Source: Prevotella merdae
Lineage (GTDB): Bacteria > Bacteroidota > Bacteroidia > Bacteroidales > Bacteroidaceae
Reading direction: 5' to 3'
Length of the DNA: 64,000 nt
Assembly: GCF_900290275.1 (NCBI RefSeq)
Contig: NZ_LT985323.1
Location: forward strand, 1,505,514-1,569,513
Positions 1-7,984 of the stretch are shown here, piece after piece. The translations under genes were made by a program, and so were the position numbers. A model generated the notes under the pieces. The model saw only the letters and a program-made list of their open reading frames with translations. It ran no database searches and was not told the DNA's origin. Numbering within the stretch: the first letter of the stretch is position 1; each line of letters opens with the position of its first letter.

Positions 1-641
1 TTCCTGCTGGTATTACCTCAATAGGCGAATACGCATTCCGAGGCTGTAGCGGATTAACGAGTTTAACCCTTCCTGCTGGTATTACCTCAATAAGCGATGA
101 CACATTCTATGGCTGTAGCGGATTAACGAGTTTAACCCTTCCTGCTGGTATTACTTCAATAGGCGAGTACGCATTCTCTGGCTGTAGCGGATTAACGAGT
201 TTAAACCTTCCTGCTGGTATAACCTCAATAGACAAGTACGCATTCTATGGCTGTAGCGGATTAACGAGTTTAACCCTTCCTGCTGGTATTACCTGGATAG
301 GCGAAAGCGCATTCTCTTACTGTAGCGGATTAACGAGTATATATGTATATGCAGAGAAAGTACCAAGAATAGGTCGTTATGCATTCGAAGGTTGTGCTTC
401 CAGGAAATGTACACTTTATGTACCTAAGGGAACTTATGATAATTACAGGCTCTCTGAATTTGGCTACTTTGAGAATATAGTAGAATTCAATGCAACAGGT
501 ATCGACAAGACTACAACCTCTACTGATGTTGAGGAGGTATCTCGCTATTCTCTAAATGGTCAGCGATTGGTAGGTCCAACCAAGGGATTGAATATCGTGA
601 AGTATAGCGATGGTAGCGTGAAGAAAGTTGCTGTAGAATAA
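1..641 (+). CDS. BspA-like leucine-rich-repeat surface protein, C-terminal part
   Basis: The reading frame is open from base 3 and ends at TAA 639-641; the start lies before the window. It encodes about five near-identical 23-residue LRR_5 repeats with the pattern LPAGITSIGxYAFxGCSGLTSL, the BspA/Treponema pallidum LRR type. A diverged repeat, a short linker and a C-terminal segment containing LNGQR and GLNIVK follow. That ending resembles the sorting domains that send Bacteroidetes proteins through type IX secretion to the surface. BspA-family proteins usually bind host proteins or mediate adhesion. The family call is secure; the ligand is unknown and the T9SS assignment is inferred from the tail motif only. 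Confidence 0.85.
   Translation, partial: PAGITSIGEYAFRGCSGLTSLTLPAGITSISDDTFYGCSGLTSLTLPAGITSIGEYAFSGCSGLTSLNLPAGITSIDKYAFYGCSGLTSLTLPAGITWIGESAFSYCSGLTSIYVYAEKVPRIGRYAFEGCASRKCTLYVPKGTYDNYRLSEFGYFENIVEFNATGIDKTTTSTDVEEVSRYSLNGQRLVGPTKGLNIVKYSDGSVKKVAVE
3..347 (+). repeat. Five tandem 69-bp LRR-coding repeats
   Basis: The unit beginning CCTGCTGGTATTACC recurs at 3, 72, 141, 210 and 279, an exact 69-bp period (23 codons). The copies differ at only a few bases, mostly in the codons before the conserved TTC (positions 9-12 of the unit). This suggests recent copy-number change by recombination. Confidence 0.9.
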
Positions 642-681
642 TGGGTGGCAAGCATCATTGTGAGACAATATTTTTATATAG

Positions 682-707
682 GGGTACGAGCAATCGTACC
701 CTTTTTT
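682..707 (+). terminator. Rho-independent terminator after the LRR gene
   Basis: Perfect 8-bp stem GGGTACGA/TCGTACCC with a GCAA tetraloop (690-693), followed by six T. It lies 40 bp after the LRR stop codon, in the convergent space before the minus-strand barrel gene. Confidence 0.85.
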
Positions 708-853
708 GTTGTAAATACAAAAAAGGGTATGACATGTAATCACACCCTTCAAGTGAGTCGTTTCAACCGTACCCCTTTATGGATTTCGTCCTATAACTTC
801 CATTCACCACATTATGGGGTAGGTTAATAGATACGCTATATGTTTTGGTATAT

Positions 854-2170
854 TTAGAACTCAACCCTCAATCCCACTTGCAGGTTGAATGCCCAAGGTT
901 TGTCTTTGAATATAGTCACCACCTGGCTGTTGTTGTCTATATAATATTTCACACCAGGTTCGGCATACAGTCCCACATGCGGCACCACATCCAGCTGTAT
1001 ACCAGCTGCTGCATTAACCGAGAATTGTACATTGTCGCGGTCTACATCAGTCTTTACATCAGCGGCAGTCATTGTGGCCTTTACATTAAAGTCGGCCTGT
1101 CCTCCAGCTGTAGCGTATGTCTGTATATGCTTGTTGTTCCAAATACGATACTTTATGCCAAGAGGCACACCAATATAGTGAAGGCGCTGAGTCTCTGTAA
1201 TGTCGTCCTTACCCGAAGAGCGTATAAAGTCGGTTACGGCACGTGTATACACCACACCCGTAATAAGCGACATACGGTTGTTGATGGCATAACCCACCGA
1301 AACGCCATATGATACAGGCTGTGCATGATGCTTGGTCTCACTATATCGCGACATAAGGGCGGCATTGCCCACAGGTCTGTGTATGTTAGGATGCGAAGTT
1401 TCGTCGTCGTTAGTAAGATCTCCCATCATCGAGGCGTTGATAGAGCGTGCCACAGGCATATTGGCATATTGGCTGTCCATCATGCTGCCAGCCGTGTGAG
1501 CGCCAATGCTCCAATGAGCCAACTGTTTGTCTTGCTCGTCGTTCTCAACATACATCATTCGTGGAGCCGTGTTGTGTGGCGCATATCTCTTGTTGTCGGC
1601 CACAACCACCTTCCTTTCCATCTCTGCAGAATGCTGTGCAACCGATGCTTCATTTTCCTTATAAGCCACATTAGCCTCGGTATTGGCTTCGGTTATGTCT
1701 TCTGCATTTGCGTTGTCTATAGCCATAGCCTCGTTAGCAGCAGCCGTAGCCTTGCCTGTATGGTTGTTGCTTGTAGCTCCGTTGTAATTATATTTTGCAG
1801 CAACAAGTTGGGTTGTAGCATTGGTGCTGCTGCCATATGTTAGCTCTATGTTTGGGTTGGCTGTGCTTGCAGTATTGGGTGTAGCGTTGTTGATGGCATT
1901 GTCAGCATGTGTTTTAGGGCTATTTGCGGCAAGTCTCTCGATAGTGTCTTCGTTTGCCTTGTAGTCTATAGTCACCAGCAAGGCAGCCACAGCAGCAGCC
2001 GATACACTCCATGTGGCAATGCGTCGTACGGTATATCGCGGCTTCACTACAGGCTTGTTGTCCTTGGCATCGAGCCGCATCTCTATCTTCTCCCACAAGT
2101 CATCGGGCGCAGGAGTTTCCCTATTGGCAAGTCGCCTGTTTAACTGTCTGGTCCAATCGTCGTGTTTCAT
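854..2170 (-). CDS. Sigma-factor-linked membrane protein: anti-sigma-like N terminus plus outer-membrane beta-barrel
   Basis: 438 residues. Residues 1-50 are polar and begin like small anti-sigma proteins (PDDLWEKIE, basic stretch before the membrane). Residues 51-69 form one hydrophobic helix. Residues 70-280 are an Asn/Ala/Thr-rich low-complexity linker. Residues about 285-438 look like an outer-membrane beta-barrel (alternating strands, GVSVGYAINNRMSL, terminal Phe after VGLRVE). The start overlaps the sigma-factor stop by 4 bp (ATGA), so the two are translationally coupled. An inner-membrane anchor and an outer-membrane barrel in one chain would make this a direct envelope-to-sigma link. 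This role is inferred; no anti-sigma zinc motif is visible. Confidence 0.7.
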   Translation of the reverse strand: MKHDDWTRQLNRRLANRETPAPDDLWEKIEMRLDAKDNKPVVKPRYTVRRIATWSVSAAAVAALLVTIDYKANEDTIERLAANSPKTHADNAINNATPNTASTANPNIELTYGSSTNATTQLVAAKYNYNGATSNNHTGKATAAANEAMAIDNANAEDITEANTEANVAYKENEASVAQHSAEMERKVVVADNKRYAPHNTAPRMMYVENDEQDKQLAHWSIGAHTAGSMMDSQYANMPVARSINASMMGDLTNDDETSHPNIHRPVGNAALMSRYSETKHHAQPVSYGVSVGYAINNRMSLITGVVYTRAVTDFIRSSGKDDITETQRLHYIGVPLGIKYRIWNNKHIQTYATAGGQADFNVKATMTAADVKTDVDRDNVQFSVNAAAGIQLDVVPHVGLYAEPGVKYYIDNNSQVVTIFKDKPWAFNLQVGLRVEF

Positions 2171-2709
2171 ATTATATTCTTTTTTCTATGTTCGTTAATC
2201 ATACGTGCCAACATCTTCTTGGCATGAAAAAATTGTGATGCCGATGTACTTGGCGTTATGCCTAACTTGGCAGCAATCTCCTTATGGCTCAAGTTGCCGA
2301 ATACATAAAGGTTTAGTACTACTCTGTAGCCCTCGGGCAGCTGGGCAATCATCTTGGCCAATGTGTCGTCGTCTATCATGCTGATGTCGGGATCTTCGTC
2401 GGGGGTGTTGTCTGGAATGTTGTCGGTAAATGTTATGCCGTTGCGTCGCCGCAGAAATCCCAAAGCCTCGTTGCTCACAATTCGTGCTATCCATGCCCTA
2501 AGCATACCCTCGCCGCGATACTCGTACGAGCCTATCGACTGGAATATCTTTACAAACGAGTCTTGCAGGATATCCGACACGTCGTCCCTGTCCGGAACGT
2601 ACCTTAGCGCTATGGCCATGGCAAATCCCGAATATTGGTCGTAAAGGCGGCGCATTGCCAACCTCTCTCCCCGTTGTATATCGCTAACGAGTTGTTCCTC
2701 TTGTTTCAT
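2167..2709 (-). CDS. ECF-type RNA polymerase sigma factor
   Basis: 180 residues, the usual ECF length. Region 2 is at about residues 20-90 (RRLYDQYSGFAMAIALRYV, DDVSDILQDSFVKIF, AWIARIVSNEAL). Region 4 is at about 118-172 (LPEGYRVVLNLYVFGNLSHKEIAAKLGIT), a helix-turn-helix. It is the middle gene of a three-gene minus-strand unit, 15 bp after the lipoprotein gene and overlapping the barrel gene. It probably directs core polymerase to a small regulon under control of the downstream membrane partner. The family is certain; target promoters are unknown. Confidence 0.93.
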   Translation of the reverse strand: MKQEEQLVSDIQRGERLAMRRLYDQYSGFAMAIALRYVPDRDDVSDILQDSFVKIFQSIGSYEYRGEGMLRAWIARIVSNEALGFLRRRNGITFTDNIPDNTPDEDPDISMIDDDTLAKMIAQLPEGYRVVLNLYVFGNLSHKEIAAKLGITPSTSASQFFHAKKMLARMINEHRKKNII

Positions 2710-2724
2710 TTGTTGTTGCAGCCC

Positions 2725-3309
2725 TTACTTTTTGCCAGTAAAGGAAAGCCTGAGCGACAATGGTTGTGGCGAGTTGTTGTCGGTTGTTACAGATGTGGCG
2801 TGCAAGATAATTGTCAGTATTCCGGCGCTTGACAACGATGCCCATGATCCGTAGTCAGTAGAGCTTGATATAGACGATATGGCAAGCGCCAGCCTATGAG
2901 GCTGCCCGTCGATAGTGGCGGTTAGTCGCCATTCTGTAGGCTTGATAGTGTAGGTTATCGACTTGTCTGACGTAGGTGTACTGTCAAACCTCAGTCGCCC
3001 CGTGCCAATGCTGCATTGTGCGTTGCTTATTGTTTTGCCAGGAAACAGTTGACTCAGTATCTCCTCGCATGGTACATTACTCACCTGAAAATAATCGGCG
3101 CATACCAGCACCGTGCTCTTGGCAGCCGTCAGGTTGCCTACAGTCCATTTGCCAATATATGGCGTAACCCCCTCGCTGTTGTACGATCCCTCTAATGCGG
3201 CATCGTCGCTGTTGGCACACGATTGCAATGTGCCCACAGCCAATACCCATACCATCGACACCACAGCCATAATGGCCAGGCTGTACAAACGTTTTACAAA
3301 TCTATTCAT
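2725..3309 (-). CDS. Predicted lipoprotein, first gene of the sigma-factor operon
   Basis: 194 residues when started at the ATG at 3309; upstream in-frame starts would run through the promoter at 3356-3387. The N terminus is a lipoprotein signal (MNRFVKRLYSL, hydrophobic core, then a Cys in LQSCANSDD). The rest is a soluble Thr/Ser-rich domain with GKWTVGNLTAAKST and SITYTIKPTEW. It resembles small Bacteroidales lipoproteins of unknown function (perhaps the DUF4840 type, not verified). It probably sits at the periplasmic or outer-membrane face. Being co-transcribed with a sigma factor and a barrel protein suggests an envelope-sensing role, which is inference. Confidence 0.7.
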   Translation of the reverse strand: MNRFVKRLYSLAIMAVVSMVWVLAVGTLQSCANSDDAALEGSYNSEGVTPYIGKWTVGNLTAAKSTVLVCADYFQVSNVPCEEILSQLFPGKTISNAQCSIGTGRLRFDSTPTSDKSITYTIKPTEWRLTATIDGQPHRLALAISSISSSTDYGSWASLSSAGILTIILHATSVTTDNNSPQPLSLRLSFTGKK

Positions 3310-3355
3310 CTTATATATTGCGTCGACACTTGTGCCGATACATATTATAAATGTG

Positions 3356-3387
3356 CAAAGATATAAAATATTGCACCGATGAGCAAA
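3356..3387 (-). promoter_or_regulatory. Bacteroidetes-type promoter of the lipoprotein/sigma operon
   Basis: On the minus strand TTTG (3384-3387), a 20-bp spacer, and TATCTTTG (3356-3363) match the TTTG/TAnnTTTG consensus. It lies 47 bp upstream of the ATG at 3309. Confidence 0.65.
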
Positions 3388-3413
3388 GTTTTTTTTATGT
3401 TCATACGCAATAA

Positions 3414-3446
3414 GTTGTGCTAATCCGTTCAAAATTTGTACTTTTG
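3414..3446 (+). promoter_or_regulatory. Bacteroidetes-type promoter of lutABC
   Basis: GTTG (3414-3417), a 21-bp spacer and TACTTTTG (3439-3446) match the -33/-7 consensus. The lutA ATG at 3498 is 51 bp downstream. It is back-to-back with the promoter of the sigma operon, 27 bp apart. Confidence 0.55.
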
Positions 3447-3497
3447 CAGCAGTTTAGAAATATTAGAAATACATTAAGGTGGATAACTTTTAACATT

Positions 3498-4235
3498 ATG
3501 AAAATAGGATTGTTTATACCTTGTTATGTCGATGCGCTCTACCCTGAGGTGGGTGTAGCCACTTACAAGCTCCTGAAGAGCCTTGCCCTTGACGTAGACT
3601 ATCCCCTCAACCAAACTTGTTGTGGACAGCCAATGGCAAATGCAGGATTCGAGAAGATGGCAGACAGCATAGCAAGCCGTTTCGACCAACTGTTTGATGC
3701 CTACGATTATGTAGTGGCACCATCGGCCTCGTGCGCCGCATTCGTTAAGCTCTATCATCCGCGTCTTGTAAAGGAGGGGCACCAATGCCTTACGTCCAAG
3801 AAGATAATGGATGTTGTGGAGTTCTTGCACGACGTGGTAAAACCCACGAGTCTTAAGTCAAAATTCCCGCATATTGTAAGTGTGCACAATTCGTGCCACG
3901 GCGTACGCGAGCTTGGCTTGTCGTCGCCATCAGAGCGCAACGAGCCTCAGTTCAACAATATAGTAGACTTGTTGCGCCTTGTAGATGGCATAACCATATG
4001 CCAGCCCGAACGTAAGGACGAGTGTTGCGGATTTGGCGGTATGTTTTCTGTCGAGGAGCCTGATGTGTCCACACGCATGGGCGAGGACAAAATAGCACGC
4101 CACATAGCCACCGGAGCCGAGTATGTTACCGGTCCCGACTCGTCGTGCCTCATGCACATGCAAGGTATAGCCAAGAGAGAGAAAAAACCAATAAAGTTTA
4201 TCCACGTAGTACAGATATTAGCAGCCGGATTATGA
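3498..4235 (+). CDS. lutA: L-lactate oxidation iron-sulfur protein LutA (YkgE type)
   Basis: 245 residues. The start at 3498 (MKIGLFIPCYVDALYPEVG) is chosen because family members begin there and the longer frame would cover the promoter. Two Cys-rich CCG motifs are present: C41-C42 (NQTCCGQPMAN) and C176-C177 (ECCGFGGMFS) with a later Cys near 217. These typify the heterodisulfide-reductase-like [4Fe-4S] domain. With LutB and LutC it forms the cytoplasmic complex that oxidises L-lactate to pyruvate. The stop overlaps the lutB ATG (ATGA). Length and motifs are normal for the family. Confidence 0.92.
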   Translation: MKIGLFIPCYVDALYPEVGVATYKLLKSLALDVDYPLNQTCCGQPMANAGFEKMADSIASRFDQLFDAYDYVVAPSASCAAFVKLYHPRLVKEGHQCLTSKKIMDVVEFLHDVVKPTSLKSKFPHIVSVHNSCHGVRELGLSSPSERNEPQFNNIVDLLRLVDGITICQPERKDECCGFGGMFSVEEPDVSTRMGEDKIARHIATGAEYVTGPDSSCLMHMQGIAKREKKPIKFIHVVQILAAGL

Positions 4236-5605
4236 GTACACTACACAGCGAAGCGGCACGCCGCTTCAATCAAGACCGAGAGAAAACTACCTGGCATGAC
4301 GCTACCTTTTGGGCTTTAAGGCAGAAACGCGACGCCATGGCACATACATTGCCCGAATGGGAAGACCTGCGCCAGCATGCCAGCCAAATAAAGCGCCACA
4401 CCATTACACATCTTGCTGACTATCTTGAGCAGTTTGCGGCTCAGCTCGAAAGCCGTGGCGTGATAGTGCATTGGGCTAAGGATGCCGACCACTTCAACAA
4501 TACGGTGCTCGATATTCTGCGCCAGCACGGCGTAAAGAAGATGGTTAAGTCGAAGTCGATGCTAACCGAGGAGTGCGGCATGAACCCCTTTCTCGAGCAA
4601 AACGGAATAGACGTGGTGGAGACCGACCTTGGCGAGCGCATCTTGCAGCTGTTGCATCAGAAACCAAGCCACATCGTTATGCCCGCTATACATCTTAAGC
4701 GCGAGGAGATAGGCCGCATGTTTGAGCAGCAAGGCATAAGCAAGGAGCACGGCAATTACGACCCAACATACCTTACACGCTGTGCGCGACAGCACTTGCG
4801 CAACCAGTTTATGGAGGCAGGGGCAGGCATGACGGGTTGCAACTTTGGTGTGGCCAAGACGGGCGACATAGTGGTGTGTACCAACGAAGGCAATGCCGAC
4901 ATGTCTACATCTATGCCAAAGTTGCATCTTGTGGCTATGGGCATAGAGAAGTTAGTGCCCGACTACAGCTCGCTTGCCGTATTCCAGCGCCTGTTGTGCC
5001 GATCGGCCACAGGCCAGCCCACAACTGCCTACACCTCGCATTTTCGTCAGGCGCGCCCAGGAGCCGAGATGCACGTTATACTGGTGGACAATGGGCGCAG
5101 CGATATGCTTGCCGACCCCGACCATTGGCAGACGCTTAAGTGCATACGTTGCGGATCGTGCATGAATACTTGTCCCGTATACCGCCGTTCGGGTGGCTAT
5201 GCCTACACCTACTTCATACCAGGTCCTATAGGTATAAACCTTGGCATGCTACGCAATGCAAGCCGTTATAGCGACAATGTGTCGGCTTGCACGCTGTGCC
5301 TCTCTTGCGACAATGTGTGCCCAACTATGGTTGGTCCTGGCTCGCAGGTGTATCTGTGGCGACAGAAACTCGACTCGCTGCACCGTGCCGACCCAATGAA
5401 GAAGCTCATGTCCGAGGGTATGGAACTGTTGTTCGAACATCCGCATCTGTATGCCTCGGCCTTAAAGCTTGCGCCGTTGGCCAACGCAGTTCCTGACGGT
5501 ATAACACACATACGCGCCATTAACCCTTGGGGTGTGGGACATGCCATGCCGCAGTTTGCGCGCCAGTCGTTTCAAGCCTTATGGAAGAAGGGTAAGGTAG
5601 AGTAG
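4232..5605 (+). CDS. lutB: Lactate utilization protein LutB (LUD domain plus ferredoxin domain)
   Basis: 457 residues from the ATG at 4232, which overlaps the lutA stop by 4 bp; translational coupling fixes the start. An N-terminal LUD domain (about residues 60-290, with VAKTGDIVVCTNEGNADM) is followed by two four-cysteine [4Fe-4S] motifs: C304/C307/C310/C314 (CIRCGSCMNTCP) and C353/C356/C359/C363 (CTLCLSCDNVCP). It would carry electrons in the LutABC lactate oxidation complex. The C-terminal 80 residues are typical of the family. Nothing is missing. Confidence 0.94.
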   Translation: MSTLHSEAARRFNQDREKTTWHDATFWALRQKRDAMAHTLPEWEDLRQHASQIKRHTITHLADYLEQFAAQLESRGVIVHWAKDADHFNNTVLDILRQHGVKKMVKSKSMLTEECGMNPFLEQNGIDVVETDLGERILQLLHQKPSHIVMPAIHLKREEIGRMFEQQGISKEHGNYDPTYLTRCARQHLRNQFMEAGAGMTGCNFGVAKTGDIVVCTNEGNADMSTSMPKLHLVAMGIEKLVPDYSSLAVFQRLLCRSATGQPTTAYTSHFRQARPGAEMHVILVDNGRSDMLADPDHWQTLKCIRCGSCMNTCPVYRRSGGYAYTYFIPGPIGINLGMLRNASRYSDNVSACTLCLSCDNVCPTMVGPGSQVYLWRQKLDSLHRADPMKKLMSEGMELLFEHPHLYASALKLAPLANAVPDGITHIRAINPWGVGHAMPQFARQSFQALWKKGKVE

Positions 5606-5652
5606 CAGTTGGGGGCTAACGCTCCCGTAGGAACAATCAAAAAAAACAACAA

Positions 5653-6234
5653 ATGTACAAGGAAGAACTATTGCAGAAGCTCCGCCGCAACACGCGCGAG
5701 CAATACGATATGCCAGACAGCCACATTGCTGGCATAACCTACCCCGACGCCGTGGCACAGTTTGTTGAGGCAAGCAAGGCTGTAGGTGCCAATGTGCTGA
5801 TAGCGCAAGCAGGCGAGAGTCTCGACAGCATTGTGCGCCGAGCCTATCCTGAGGCAAAGGTTATAGCCTCCAACATAGCCGAGTTGTCTATAGCCACCAT
5901 CAACCCCGACACGGTGGAAGAGGCGCAACAGCTTAACGGCACCGACGTAGGTGTGGTGCGCGGACAAATAGGTGTGGCAGAGAACGGATGTGTGTGGATA
6001 CCGCAGTCGATGCGCCAGAAGGCTGTGTGCTTTATAGTTGAGCAGCTTGTTATTGTGTTGCCCAAGAGTGGCATTGTCGACAATATGCACCAGGCTTACG
6101 ATTGTATACAGATGCCTACAACCGGACTGGGTTGCTTTATCTCGGGTCCATCCAAAACTGCCGACATAGAACAGGCGCTTGTTATGGGCGCTCAGGCAGC
6201 AAGAGACGTAACGGTTGTTATTACACAAGACTGA
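5653..6234 (+). CDS. lutC: Lactate utilization protein LutC (LUD domain)
   Basis: 193 residues, a single LUD (DUF162) domain with the typical blocks DVGVVRGQIGVAENGCVWI and GLGCFISGPSKTADIEQALV. It is the third subunit of the LutABC lactate dehydrogenase complex. It starts 47 bp after lutB on the same transcript and is followed by a strong hairpin. Gene order lutA-lutB-lutC is the standard one. Confidence 0.92.
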   Translation: MYKEELLQKLRRNTREQYDMPDSHIAGITYPDAVAQFVEASKAVGANVLIAQAGESLDSIVRRAYPEAKVIASNIAELSIATINPDTVEEAQQLNGTDVGVVRGQIGVAENGCVWIPQSMRQKAVCFIVEQLVIVLPKSGIVDNMHQAYDCIQMPTTGLGCFISGPSKTADIEQALVMGAQAARDVTVVITQD

Positions 6235-6331
6235 TAAAAAGCGGACGTTATTTTTATACGTTTATTCCAAATACTAAACAAATAAACACGATTATCGCTT
6301 TTTGTTGATTATTTGATGCATTTTACGCCAT

Positions 6332-6365
6332 AAAGCCCCGTAATCACGATGGATTACGGGGCTTT
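6332..6365 (+). terminator. Strong hairpin terminator after lutC
   Basis: A perfect 14-bp inverted repeat AAAGCCCCGTAATC/GATTACGGGGCTTT around a 6-base loop (6346-6351). Only a short T run follows. It separates lutABC from the promoter of the next operon. Confidence 0.75.
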
Positions 6366-6414
6366 GTGGATTTGTTAAATTAAGGGTTGTATTTGCGAGA
6401 TTGTGGGGGAAAAA

Positions 6415-6446
6415 GTTGGAGATTATTAAAAAAAAAGCTAACTTTG
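6415..6446 (+). promoter_or_regulatory. Bacteroidetes-type promoter of the antiterminator and signalling locus
   Basis: GTTG (6415-6418), a 20-bp spacer and TAACTTTG (6439-6446) match the -33/-7 consensus well. The predicted transcript begins about 35-40 nt before the ATG at 6487. No comparably good promoter was noticed in the gaps up to 35735, but these were only scanned by eye. Confidence 0.65.
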
Positions 6447-6486
6447 TAAGGTATATTCACGTTTGATATACATACTTTAACACAAA

Positions 6487-7188
6487 ATGAGTGCATTGTC
6501 TAATGCCAAAACCCGACGAGACGGGCATGATTCTCCTACAATTGGACTTACCTCCAATGTCCTCCCCAAAGCTTCGAGCTCAGATACAGGGGTGTCGGTA
6601 GGGAATGCACCGCCGCAAGCACCATTTGCATACGATCCAAAGAAAAAGTGGTATGTATTACGCATAACCTACTATCGAGCGCAAAAGGCTTACGACTTGC
6701 TGACAAAAAACGACATTGAGACATATATGCCCATGAGATGGGTAAAGCGGGAAATCGATGGGAAAGAAAAACGCATAACACGCCCACTAATACCAAATTT
6801 ACTTTTTGTTTATACGACATTTGCTAAACTTGACGCCATTGTAAAAACCAAAGACGGTACCAACGCAAGAAGTTTTATAACCTACTACTACGATCATTTT
6901 AATACAGGACCAAACGGAAAAAATCCTCCTCTTACAGTTCGTAATGATGATATGGCCAACTTTATTCGCCTTACCAGCATAGCCAACGAGCACATCATGG
7001 TAGTTAGACCTGAGCTTTGCCACTATCGCAATGGTGATATGGTAAAAATAGTAGACGGTGAGTTTAAAGGTATTTGTGGACGTGTGGCACGTGTTGCTGG
7101 TCAGCAAAGGGTGGTCGTAGAGCTTAAAGGCGTGTGCCTGGCAACAACTGCTTATGTGCCAAGTAGCTTTATCAAGAAACTGACGTAA
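6487..7188 (+). CDS. UpxY/NusG-family transcription antiterminator
   Basis: 233 residues. A 53-residue Ser/Pro-rich N-terminal extension precedes a NusG N-terminal (NGN) domain beginning KKWYVLRITYYRAQ at 53 with TRPLIPNLLFVY. A KOW-like segment follows at about 183-215 (GDMVKIVDGEFKGICGRV). This is the architecture of Bacteroides UpxY proteins, which bind elongating polymerase and prevent premature termination in long capsule operons. Here it precedes a kinase/phosphatase/FHA locus instead of polysaccharide genes. It is probably the first gene of that transcript (67-bp AT-rich gap to the next start). The family is strong; the target is inferred from position. Confidence 0.85.
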   Translation: MSALSNAKTRRDGHDSPTIGLTSNVLPKASSSDTGVSVGNAPPQAPFAYDPKKKWYVLRITYYRAQKAYDLLTKNDIETYMPMRWVKREIDGKEKRITRPLIPNLLFVYTTFAKLDAIVKTKDGTNARSFITYYYDHFNTGPNGKNPPLTVRNDDMANFIRLTSIANEHIMVVRPELCHYRNGDMVKIVDGEFKGICGRVARVAGQQRVVVELKGVCLATTAYVPSSFIKKLT

Positions 7189-7255
7189 AACAAACTGAAA
7201 CTGTACATTATTATATTTTATACATTATATATTATATATATCATTATCACCATAT

Positions 7256-7957
7256 ATGGACATACTATTAGGAAAACAAGGCAATCAGCCGTTCCCACTG
7301 ACCGAACCAAGCATAAGTAGACAGCATGCATTGTTTCATTACGACCCCAAGACGGGCGTTATGACTCTACAAGACAACAACTCTACCAATGGTACATGGA
7401 TATTGTGTAAAGACGGAACTTACAAGCGTCTTAATGGAACAATTAGAGTTGGTGCAGAGACTGTGGTGCGCCTTGGTGCCAAACAGACATTCCGAATAAA
7501 AGACTTGTTGAAAGGCAGTCAGACAAAAGAACCCGAACAGAAACCTGTAGACATAAGCGAACTGCGTAATGTGTACGAGGCTTATAGTCAAAACAAAATG
7601 ACGCTTGAGGCCAAGACATCCAACATAATGATGTGGCGTATGACATCGATGTCGCTTGGTACGTTGGTGTCGCTTGTGTTGACGGTGTTCTTGCCAAAGG
7701 ACTTTGCTGGAGACGCTACGGTAAGTACAATACTCAAGGTAATAGGCTCGCTTGTTGCTATAGGACTCTCGTGGTGGATTGTTGATATGAAGAGCCGCGG
7801 ATTGATACTGCGTAAGGATCAGAACGAACGCTTCTTCCGTAAGAATTATTGCTGTCCTAAATGTGGCTACCATTTTGGTAGCAAGATTTATGACAACATT
7901 CTTGCAGAGGGCCGATGCCCAAACAACAACTGCAAGTGTAAGTTCACTGGCAAATAA
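7256..7957 (+). CDS. FHA-domain membrane protein with C-terminal zinc ribbon
   Basis: 233 residues. The N-terminal FHA domain (about 1-80) has SISRQHALF and NNSTNGTWI, the phospho-threonine-binding loops. Two hydrophobic helices follow at about 122-146 and 157-178. A C-terminal four-Cys zinc ribbon follows (C200/C203 in CCPKCGY; C221, C226/C228). The FHA and ribbon would both face the cytoplasm. It is probably an adaptor that brings phosphorylated partners to the inner membrane. It is the first of five stand-alone FHA genes in the locus, 27 bp before the caspase-like gene. Confidence 0.85.
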   Translation: MDILLGKQGNQPFPLTEPSISRQHALFHYDPKTGVMTLQDNNSTNGTWILCKDGTYKRLNGTIRVGAETVVRLGAKQTFRIKDLLKGSQTKEPEQKPVDISELRNVYEAYSQNKMTLEAKTSNIMMWRMTSMSLGTLVSLVLTVFLPKDFAGDATVSTILKVIGSLVAIGLSWWIVDMKSRGLILRKDQNERFFRKNYCCPKCGYHFGSKIYDNILAEGRCPNNNCKCKFTGK

Positions 7958-7984
7958 TAATTACTTTAAAAAGAAAGGCTGCTT

